This document shows, piece by piece, positions 6,371 to 13,904 of a stretch of 28,124 nt of DNA. The DNA is taken from positions 1-28,124 of the IMG/VR virus record IMGVR_UViG_3300046467_001260; one strand, given 5' to 3'. Both the position numbers and the translations under genes were made by a program. Numbering within the stretch: the stretch's first letter is position 1; every line of letters starts with the position of its first letter. The notes beneath the pieces are model-generated. The model worked only from the letters and a program-made list of their open reading frames with translations. It was not told the origin of the DNA and did no database searches. The stretch comes from a virus.

Positions 6371-9106
6371 TTACATATTACCTAAATGTTCTACGGTAGT
6401 CTCAACTCCAACATCTGGAGTATGAACAATAAATTCCATCTCCTCTACGGGTAATTTCTCTACGCATGATGCTATCACATCTCGTATATCAAAAGTTCTA
6501 GAAACTACAACATCTCCATACATAGTAGCTTGCCTAGGATGAGCAGTCCACGAAGCTAGAGGCAAATCTTTTGTTGCTACCCTCTCACCCTTTTTAAGAG
6601 GAACTTGCCTTTTAGTTTGTATTCCTCTATATAATTTTAGCTCTGTAATACCCCGCTCCTCAAAACTTCTTTGAGTATTAGAATAGAGATTTTCTAGGTA
6701 TTGCGTAGCTTGTGTAACCGCCTCAGGAGATGTAAAAGCCTCTGCATTATTACTAACAGATGTTCCCCTATATTCCTTAGACCCATCCTTGAACGTCGTA
6801 TACATAGGTTCATGAACAATGAAATCTTTACTAACCCTATCTACTCTGTCTGAAGAACTGTTAAAGAGGGAAGTCGCAGCATATTGCAGACTAATAGCAT
6901 TTTCAGCTATCGAAGAACCTAACCAAGGCATCAGAAATTTATTGTCTTCAGAAGTAAAGTCAGCGTGTGGATCGCCAGCTTCCGGGTCGTCGTCATATCC
7001 ACTCCCCATCTGTTTTTTATCCCACTCTTCTGTAGACATCCCTATTTCTTCCCGAACTCTTTGGGTTGTTTCATCCCAATCTTGATGAAGTTCCCATTGG
7101 AACCCCCCTGTGGAACCTGTTCCTCTCCCCGCCACTGGTTCAACGTTTCCTTCAGGAAGATCCCGGGTTGATTCGGGAACTTCTAGTTCTTGCAACGAAG
7201 AATCAACTTCTGCATCATAATATTTACCGCCCGCTGGTCCCGTTTCAACTTGAACTCCCTCAGGAGCCTCTTGTCCAGGTTTCAGATAAACTCTATCTTT
7301 CTCTAACTCCATATAGTCGGGTAGGGTATCTACAATTTCCAACGCTAACTTCTTTCCCGCCGTATGATCCATGGGGAAGTGCCACCCAGCCTTTACTCTA
7401 TTAACGCCTATATCGTCGGCTATTTCACGGAAGTTCTCTAGGTGATTAGGGTATATATTACCTAATATTTCAGCAATAACTAAAGCCTGAGTAGAATGCC
7501 CTGAGGGATAGGAAGGGGTATCTATACTAGGACGTATAGCATTTACTACATCATATATGAAATAAGGTTCATCCATTTCGTATTGCCACGGTCTAGGATA
7601 ATTGATTTTATACTTTTTATCCAGAACTATGGTATTGACATCAGATAATATATCTTCCAATAAAGATTCATACTTATCTATACGTAGTCCATGATCTCTA
7701 GCGTATTCATTAAAAAGTCTTAGCATAGTCGTATCCGACTTATTTACTACCTCTTCTAGCCTATCTTTACCCTTATCAGATAAATACCTATAGTCTATTT
7801 GAACTTGTTCTAGGTTGTCCAAAACTTCACTAGAGTTAGGAGGAGGGGGTTCAGCAATGACGTAATTATTAGGGGTTCCTAGCAAGATTTTAAAGGGGCG
7901 ACTTATAATATTTTGATGTTCTTTATTCACAGGTCGATAGAATTTCATAGGGATGGGTTGCGTTTTCCACTTCTCAAGTACCCAATCAAAATCTGATTCT
8001 TTACCTTCGGGAATCAACATAGACTGATTTTCTAAAAAGTCATCTTCCTCTATATTTAGTAAGTCCCCGGTTTCTTCCGACGCTGGCCAAGGCTCTTGTT
8101 TGAAAACTTTTCCGTCACTCTTTACTAAATACATCCCATCCGAAGCTAAAGCAGTTTTATCTCCAGATTCATCTGTATGGATTACCATAGCTTTATCTAG
8201 ACGATTCAAAGCATCGGATTGGGTTTCTGTGTAAAGCTGACCAAGGTTTTCATGCGTTCCTTCGGAGATAAATCTCGATACGTACCTAATTATAGGTTCC
8301 CACACACCTAAGTTATAGTAGTATGTTTCATCCATGCTGATCCAAGCATAATCAGTATGCTCGTCACTAAGGAGAGGTTTAGGGGAATCTAGGGGGACAG
8401 AAGCAATTAGGAATAAACCTAATTTATGCCCTAAATCTGTATCAACTTCTTGTCCTATAACTAAATCAACTTCATTTAATTTTATACCTGTCTCTTCTTC
8501 AACTTCCCGCAACGCTCCTTCCTCAGGAGTTTCCTCTGTATGGATATGACCACCTGGTAAATCCCACCAATCAGATAATCGGTCTTTCAATATTAAAACT
8601 TTATCGGATTCATCTCTGATAAGTACTTTTGCGGTAATCTGAAGGTCGTCAATTTCAGCCTTTTGAAAGATATCTTCCCAATTTAATATAGCATCATGCT
8701 CAAAGGGTATTTCGGGTGGATTTAGAACCTTATATTGGTTTTTCCCGCCTACTTGTGCGGTTCGAGTATATTTGCGATTATCCCCACTACGAGAAGATTG
8801 ACCTAAATCGGTATTTCTCATGTCTTTATGTCCGATACCCATAGACATGTTTTTCTTTAATTCCACTGACTTATCAAGGGCGAATTTCATCAACTCTTCA
8901 GCAAAATTTTCAGGAGAAGTTTTCTTAATGTTTTTCTTTTTTGGTTTTTTAACCTTCCCACCGCCATAGGTAGGAACGAATCCTGAGGATTCTACAGTAA
9001 AAACTGTGCCACCACCATCACCACCATTTCCTCCGCCGCCGTTGCCGCCACCGCCGCCTTCTTTTTGTAGGAAAGTTTTTAGCTGCTCTAATTTTTTAGA
9101 GGTCAT
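6371..9106 (-). CDS. Multidomain Nudix / PAP2 phosphatase / ADP-ribosyltransferase-like protein (polyvalent-type)
   Basis: A 911-residue soluble protein. Residues 17-33 are almost pure Gly/Asn, followed by a Lys-rich patch (51-62). A Nudix domain spans about 155-280 with a perfect Nudix box: Gly186, Glu192, then REVEEETGI at 200-208. A soluble PAP2/vanadium-haloperoxidase-type phosphatase follows, with K498-x6-R505-P506, PSGH at 534-537, and R570-x5-H576-x3-D580 (Asn569 replaces the usual Ser). The motif shared with the 511-residue protein is at 605-631. The C-terminus (about 765-911) resembles R-S-E ADP-ribosyltransferases: Arg827 in LYRG, Ser852 in SWT, and an ExE at 889-891. Residues 285-430 match nothing I know. 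It overlaps the portal stop by 11 bases. Multienzyme proteins next to the portal fit the described phage 'polyvalent' proteins injected with DNA; that role is inferred. Nudix and PAP2 are secure; ART is likely. Confidence 0.85.
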   Translation of the reverse strand: MTSKKLEQLKTFLQKEGGGGGNGGGGNGGDGGGTVFTVESSGFVPTYGGGKVKKPKKKNIKKTSPENFAEELMKFALDKSVELKKNMSMGIGHKDMRNTDLGQSSRSGDNRKYTRTAQVGGKNQYKVLNPPEIPFEHDAILNWEDIFQKAEIDDLQITAKVLIRDESDKVLILKDRLSDWWDLPGGHIHTEETPEEGALREVEEETGIKLNEVDLVIGQEVDTDLGHKLGLFLIASVPLDSPKPLLSDEHTDYAWISMDETYYYNLGVWEPIIRYVSRFISEGTHENLGQLYTETQSDALNRLDKAMVIHTDESGDKTALASDGMYLVKSDGKVFKQEPWPASEETGDLLNIEEDDFLENQSMLIPEGKESDFDWVLEKWKTQPIPMKFYRPVNKEHQNIISRPFKILLGTPNNYVIAEPPPPNSSEVLDNLEQVQIDYRYLSDKGKDRLEEVVNKSDTTMLRLFNEYARDHGLRIDKYESLLEDILSDVNTIVLDKKYKINYPRPWQYEMDEPYFIYDVVNAIRPSIDTPSYPSGHSTQALVIAEILGNIYPNHLENFREIADDIGVNRVKAGWHFPMDHTAGKKLALEIVDTLPDYMELEKDRVYLKPGQEAPEGVQVETGPAGGKYYDAEVDSSLQELEVPESTRDLPEGNVEPVAGRGTGSTGGFQWELHQDWDETTQRVREEIGMSTEEWDKKQMGSGYDDDPEAGDPHADFTSEDNKFLMPWLGSSIAENAISLQYAATSLFNSSSDRVDRVSKDFIVHEPMYTTFKDGSKEYRGTSVSNNAEAFTSPEAVTQATQYLENLYSNTQRSFEERGITELKLYRGIQTKRQVPLKKGERVATKDLPLASWTAHPRQATMYGDVVVSRTFDIRDVIASCVEKLPVEEMEFIVHTPDVGVETTVEHLGNM
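7214..7294 (-). other. Shared peptide motif, copy 2 (residues 605-631 of the 911-aa protein)
   Basis: Reads RVYLKPG at 605-611, APEG at 614-617 and TGPAGGKYYD at 622-631. It lies in the linker between the PAP2 and ART-like domains. Copy 1 is at 1652-1732. Confidence 0.8.
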
Positions 9107-11111
9107 CTAATTCATCCGGCAAATCTAGTTTGTCTGGTTGGTATATAGCATTCATATGCTTATTTTTAGCCCTATCTTCTGGAGGCTTAGGGAAATGGGC
9201 AGTTTCGATGTCCATTAAATCGCCAGCTTTGTTGAAAGTAGCGACATAATCATCTCCACTAGACTTGAACCACATTTTACCCATATCGGTAGTTACATCT
9301 TTTATTTCTGGAATATGTCCTTTATCCATAATCTGCTTCATCATAGTTTTTGCACCACTATAATTACTATTAAAAGCATTTTGGATATTGGGTTGCATTT
9401 CAGGAAGATCGGAATTCACTTGACCTGTTTGATCTCTAGCTGCCCCACCTATACCAGGTTGACCTTGAGCAACGGGAGCTTCTTCCACACCTTGTTGAGC
9501 TTCTCCCATTCCCTCAGCCATACCTTCCATGCCCATGTCCATACCTTCCATGCCACCACCCATCATTTGCTGCTGTTGTTCCTGCTGCATTTCCATCTGT
9601 TCTTTTGGACCCATTCCTTTACCAGATATTTCAAAGTCTAAGTTCATGATTCCAGAATCCATGGACTTCAATTTTACGTCGTATCCGTCTTGCAAAAGCT
9701 GACTAGCAACCATAACTTTTTGTTGGACAAATTGTAACTGGGTAGCTTCAGCTTTCTCTTCTGGAGTTAGTAACTCTAGCGTCCAATCAGTAATTCCGAA
9801 CATCTCCAAGATAATTGGGAATACCTTCTCGTGGAAAATTCGTTGGTCGCCCTCAACAACTCTACTCATAACTACTAATTGTTGAGTCTGAGTTGATAAT
9901 CCACCGAATCCTTCAGGTGCGCCTTGCCATGCTGGAGTTACACCCCACATAGCAGATATACGCTCTCTAATCTCCTGTCTGACTGGCAGGTAATCCATTT
10001 CTTGCAAATTATGGAACAAACGAATCATATCAACCTTTCCACGTTGAGATTCGTTGCTAACTGCAATCATTGGTATATATTCTGGATTCTGACGTATTTC
10101 CTGCTCTACTCGCTCCCGTTCTGCTCGTAAGCTATCGGGATCATCCGTAGATATCAAAATCATGGATGCTGGCATCTTACGCTCAAAGAAGTACCGATAT
10201 AACGTTTTATCCATACCTATAATGGTAAGAACTTTATCAAATAACGTCAGAACTGGCGACCACCCATAAGTTCGGGTGGGCATAAACTTTGATACGTGAA
10301 GAACTTCAGAATCTAGTAGGTAAACTTCTTTACCACGATATCGGTACGTAAACATGGCGGGAACCAATGATTTGCCGCATGAATCACATCCCTGAGGTAC
10401 TTCTGAAGCCGTACTTTCCCTATGTATATAGCAAACGTAATGTAATGCCTTAGGAACCCCTGTGGACTTGTCTAAATCATATTCTATGAGAGCAGGATTT
10501 AGCCGTTCTACAGAAATAACCTTAGACCGGATTTTATCGCCATAATCTTTGTATTCTTTGGCAAAATAAATAAACCCGTCGTCAATTGTGTTGACATCCC
10601 ACCAGAATTCTCGTAAAACATCTTCTAAACTTTGATCGAATACGTTACAGTCTTTAGTGAAGGCTTGTAGTTGCTTATATTGGTCAGTATCAGGCTCTAC
10701 TAAAGCCTCAGGACTATCTTTGTAAGCACAACCGTCTGTGGTACAAGCTTCGGGCTTGTTCTTGTATTCAGTTTCACAACTAGAGCATTTTACTGCAAAA
10801 GCGGGTCGCCAAGATACACCTCGGCGGAAGATTTCAGAAATTATATGGTTTACAGGAGATCTAACTTCTTCAACTGATTGAGAAATCTGCTGAATATCCT
10901 GAATCATATGTTGCCTGAAGGCAGCTTGTTGTTGAACCCAAACGTTTACTACTTGGTCTACCCCAAAAGTTGGGTTTCTATAAGTTTCTCCGCTTTTATT
11001 TATTAGAGCCTGTTGCCCCATCGTATTGAGGAGGCTACTTAACTCATATTCCTTTTGGGCTAATGATCCCGCTTCGGGAGCAAAATCATTAAGCGTTAGT
11101 CGTCCTGCCAT
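9096..11111 (-). CDS. Portal protein with two zinc-knuckle-like Cys/His motifs
   Basis: A 671-residue portal protein, identified by its position after TerL and by portal-type segments: VRSPVNHIISEIFRRG near 83-98, VERLNPALIEYDLD, EVLHVSKFMPTRTYGWSPVLTLFD (about 269-292), the stem-like helices, and ISAMWGVTPAWQG...GGLSTQTQQL (385-411). It forms the dodecameric DNA gate at one head vertex. Unusual additions are C-x2-C-x10-C-x4-C at 109-128 and C-x2-H-x11-C-x2-C at 227-245, each able to bind zinc. Residues about 505-540 are a Met/Gln/Gly-rich low-complexity run. A further domain (about 580-671), with strands such as DYVATFNKAGDLMDIETAHF, ends the protein. The class II reductase gene and one small gene separate it from TerL. 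Confidence 0.88.
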   Translation of the reverse strand: MAGRLTLNDFAPEAGSLAQKEYELSSLLNTMGQQALINKSGETYRNPTFGVDQVVNVWVQQQAAFRQHMIQDIQQISQSVEEVRSPVNHIISEIFRRGVSWRPAFAVKCSSCETEYKNKPEACTTDGCAYKDSPEALVEPDTDQYKQLQAFTKDCNVFDQSLEDVLREFWWDVNTIDDGFIYFAKEYKDYGDKIRSKVISVERLNPALIEYDLDKSTGVPKALHYVCYIHRESTASEVPQGCDSCGKSLVPAMFTYRYRGKEVYLLDSEVLHVSKFMPTRTYGWSPVLTLFDKVLTIIGMDKTLYRYFFERKMPASMILISTDDPDSLRAERERVEQEIRQNPEYIPMIAVSNESQRGKVDMIRLFHNLQEMDYLPVRQEIRERISAMWGVTPAWQGAPEGFGGLSTQTQQLVVMSRVVEGDQRIFHEKVFPIILEMFGITDWTLELLTPEEKAEATQLQFVQQKVMVASQLLQDGYDVKLKSMDSGIMNLDFEISGKGMGPKEQMEMQQEQQQQMMGGGMEGMDMGMEGMAEGMGEAQQGVEEAPVAQGQPGIGGAARDQTGQVNSDLPEMQPNIQNAFNSNYSGAKTMMKQIMDKGHIPEIKDVTTDMGKMWFKSSGDDYVATFNKAGDLMDIETAHFPKPPEDRAKNKHMNAIYQPDKLDLPDELDDL

Positions 11112-11580
11112 TTACCACCTTGTCGATCTGACTTTGACCTGTTATCGTTGTGAGGGCATTTATAGCTGCTAGCGTCACTTGCGATTGATCTGATAATTGT
11201 TCCTTCACGATTAAAGGTTCGCTAGGTTCATTGAGCTTTTCGTTATTTACTGTTCTAGCTAATTCTAGTTGTTCTTTCAGAGTTTCTATAGTAGCCTCAG
11301 AAACAGTTAATTTTTCTTGCACCTCAGCTACATCGTCTTCAGAAACTCCCCCAAACATATGTTCAAGCAAATTTAATTCTTCTGCTGATCTTACTACCTC
11401 GATCATAGCCGACATGGGCAATAACACCATAGCCTTGTGATCGTCTGGTATCTCGTCTTCGGCTTGGAGATTCTCAAGGGTTTTATCCCATGTGTCTAAA
11501 ACTCTCCAAACGTGACTAGCTTCATCATACTTTACTGCGAACTGAGAAACCCTCTGTCGCAACTGCTCTCCTGCTGGCAT
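11089..11580 (-). CDS. Helical/coiled-coil protein between reductase and portal, unknown function
   Basis: I place the start at the ATG at 11578-11580 (MPAGEQLRQR), because AAGGAGG lies about five bases before it. The longer frame to 11619 would overlap the upstream reductase gene and has no such site. The 163-residue product is helical. A first half carries Trp and Asp/Glu (ASHVWRVLDTWDKTLENL), and a coiled-coil heptad-like stretch follows (EVQEKLTVSEATIETLKEQLELA, about residues 87-109). The C-terminus is Ser/Thr-rich. It overlaps the portal start by 23 bases. A scaffold or portal-assembly role would fit the position, but the sequence does not show it. Confidence 0.7.
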   Translation of the reverse strand: MPAGEQLRQRVSQFAVKYDEASHVWRVLDTWDKTLENLQAEDEIPDDHKAMVLLPMSAMIEVVRSAEELNLLEHMFGGVSEDDVAEVQEKLTVSEATIETLKEQLELARTVNNEKLNEPSEPLIVKEQLSDQSQVTLAAINALTTITGQSQIDKVVNGRTTNA

Positions 11581-11590
11581 AATAGCCTCC

Positions 11591-13894
11591 TTATCTAATC
11601 GGGCATACGCCCGATTCACATGCTTCGTCTATAAGTTCAGTTTCTACTTCGACTTTTTCATATTTATATAACAAGGACGGGTCAAAGTCTTTAAATGAGG
11701 AACTAATATTATTATACTCCTCTTCGGTGATTTCTTCGTATGGAGCCAATTCGTAAGTTCCACCATCATGTGATAAGAACGATGCCCCCATCCATCTATC
11801 CCAGTTTTTCCACGCCAAGTCTTTTGCTAAATCCCACTCATTCTCCTTAACAGTCATAGTTATAGAAGTGTTGTGGTCGGTATAATTTTCCTGAAATTGG
11901 AAATATGTCTCCATTTGATCCGCTAATGAGACATCGTTTTTAGTGTCACTAACGGTAGCTTTAACGGGAAAATCAATAACTAACGTTCTAGCATTATCCA
12001 TTTTTTCTTCAAAATTGTCGCCGGGTGTACCCACTTCTGGGGATATAGGCCAATCTAAGTCTCTAATGACTTGTACCAAGGGGTCTATTGAACTAATACG
12101 CATACGCCGTATATAGTACGGGCTATGCGACATATGAATTCCTGCTGATACTCCCCCCGCTACTAAACTAAGAGTTCCCTCTGGTTTCACAGTTGTTACC
12201 AATAAAGGGGAGTTGACCCGTAATTCAGCGGCATATCTTACAGCTTCTTCATTAGCTGCCTCTCTTAAGAGTTGCAAAATAGAATTTTGTTTCCTCTTAT
12301 TATATGATACAGCAGAAAACGCATCTTTGACCCCAGTTAGGGACGTTCCTAGCAATCTATCTCGCTGTTGGACATCATTCCACGAAGGCAACTCTAAATC
12401 TACCAACGTCATCCGTAATCCCGCCCTAGCCGACATTTTTTGGGCTTCTACCAAACCCTGCACATCTAAATCTCCACCTTCTACAAAAGCAGTCATATTT
12501 ACAGTAGTTAAATTACATACCCCATGGCTATCTAATAAGATTTCGCCACAAGGATTAGTTCCTACGGCATTTGGTCGCCTTCGAGCGGCTTCTTCTTCAT
12601 TAAAGAATCCAGGTTCGCCCTCGTACCTCATCATATCAAAAACCATATCCAAATATTTTTTATTGGGCTGTTCTGAAAATACTATGGAATTATTGGACAT
12701 TCTACGGTGGTCTAACCCCTCTCTAGAATTTTCCCCATTTTCTACCTTAATGGAATCCCACCACTCAGGCTTCTCGCCCACAGCATCCAGTTGTTTACCT
12801 AATCTCTTATGGGCTTTAAACTGTTCATCTGTCCATAGTCCATTTATGGCATATTTAGCCAATAATGACTCGTAATCGCCTTCACCCATCAAGAATATCT
12901 CTGCGGTTCTCCTAACGCCCCCAACTACCACATTATTTCCGATCAAATTCCCCATATCTAATATGTGGATAGGTCGTGCTTTGTAATACCCCTGATAGGC
13001 TCTTTGTAGAGGAGCAAGAGAGGGATCAATTTGGTTAGTTAGAACTTGATGAAATCCTTCAAACATTTCTCTCAGCGGTTCGGGACCTGAAGCAGTTCCA
13101 CCAAACGTCTTTAATTTTTCCCCTCTAGGACGAACTGAATTATAGTCGAATTTAACTGTTTTTATATGCTCGTATTCATGTGTGGTTAAAATCTCTAAAA
13201 ATAACCTTAAAGCCTCAACCCATCCTTCTTTAGAATCCCCGATATAGATCTTGGCATAGCCTTGTTCTAAATCTATCCACTTAGTATGCTCTAATCGCTT
13301 TTCGGGTGGAGCAGGAACATAGTCATCATGCAATACTTCTAGATTAGCCCTAATAGGTGAAAGTTTTTCCGCCATCTCAGGAGTACATTTGAACCCTACC
13401 CCTGTACCCACTAATAGTAGGTAAAATAGATCTGCTAAATCTTCCCATTTTTCTATTGCTGTAAATGAGCAATTATAATTGGCTAAAGGGTACTTGTCCG
13501 CAACATGATTTTCTCCCCCACCAATCCATAGGGTTCTTCCACTAACAAATTGCTTAGTATTGTACATAGAATCGAAAAGAGATTCAGCCTCTTTATTTAA
13601 ATCGGCTAAATTAGGAGTATATCCTATTTTAATCATGTGGTTGTACGCCAACCCCACGTTATATTCCACAGCTCTTTTACAAGCTTCAGCCCAAGTTTCT
13701 CTTCGACCCAATTTATTAGAAAATCTTGAATAAGTTCTATAAAATACAAAAGTTCCCATCGGACTTAAAGGAGACTCTTCTTGTTCGTATTTATTTATAA
13801 AATCGGGAGGAAGTTTAATGGGGGTATGTGCGTCGTGATCGTGATAATGGGGGCGTGATTCGGTTTGGGTAGATGGGGCAATAGATGTCGTCAC
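11591..13894 (-). CDS. nrdJ: Adenosylcobalamin-dependent (class II, RTPR-type) ribonucleotide reductase
   Basis: A monomeric class II ribonucleoside-triphosphate reductase that makes dNTPs for phage DNA synthesis using coenzyme B12. Numbered from the GTG at 13892-13894 (767 residues; the Lactobacillus RTPR is about 740), the redox cysteine pair is Cys142 (NYNCSF) and Cys460 (GVCNLTTVN). The radical Cys449 and Glu451 are in NPCGEI, and the C-terminal reducing pair Cys759/Cys764 is in CESGVCPIR. The N-terminal FVFYRTYSRF segment is typical of RTPR. The GTG start is chosen because TAGGAGA lies six bases upstream; an earlier TTG frame to 13933 overlaps terL with no site. It stands between terL and portal, an unexpected place for a nucleotide enzyme. 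It is apparently intact, with no intein. Confidence 0.93.
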   Translation of the reverse strand: MTTSIAPSTQTESRPHYHDHDAHTPIKLPPDFINKYEQEESPLSPMGTFVFYRTYSRFSNKLGRRETWAEACKRAVEYNVGLAYNHMIKIGYTPNLADLNKEAESLFDSMYNTKQFVSGRTLWIGGGENHVADKYPLANYNCSFTAIEKWEDLADLFYLLLVGTGVGFKCTPEMAEKLSPIRANLEVLHDDYVPAPPEKRLEHTKWIDLEQGYAKIYIGDSKEGWVEALRLFLEILTTHEYEHIKTVKFDYNSVRPRGEKLKTFGGTASGPEPLREMFEGFHQVLTNQIDPSLAPLQRAYQGYYKARPIHILDMGNLIGNNVVVGGVRRTAEIFLMGEGDYESLLAKYAINGLWTDEQFKAHKRLGKQLDAVGEKPEWWDSIKVENGENSREGLDHRRMSNNSIVFSEQPNKKYLDMVFDMMRYEGEPGFFNEEEAARRRPNAVGTNPCGEILLDSHGVCNLTTVNMTAFVEGGDLDVQGLVEAQKMSARAGLRMTLVDLELPSWNDVQQRDRLLGTSLTGVKDAFSAVSYNKRKQNSILQLLREAANEEAVRYAAELRVNSPLLVTTVKPEGTLSLVAGGVSAGIHMSHSPYYIRRMRISSIDPLVQVIRDLDWPISPEVGTPGDNFEEKMDNARTLVIDFPVKATVSDTKNDVSLADQMETYFQFQENYTDHNTSITMTVKENEWDLAKDLAWKNWDRWMGASFLSHDGGTYELAPYEEITEEEYNNISSSFKDFDPSLLYKYEKVEVETELIDEACESGVCPIR

Positions 13895-13904
13895 AGATTG
13901 TCTC

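Noticed and set aside
11581-11619. Longer start (MNRAYARLDKEAI) for the gene upstream of portal
   Set aside because: It would overlap the reductase end, while the inner ATG at 11580 has an AAGGAGG site at ideal spacing.
12213-12875. Plus-strand open frame of 220 codons opposite the reductase gene
   Set aside because: It lies wholly inside a well-supported minus-strand gene with catalytic motifs, shows no protein family features and is isolated from any plus-strand gene. The same applies to the other plus-strand frames.
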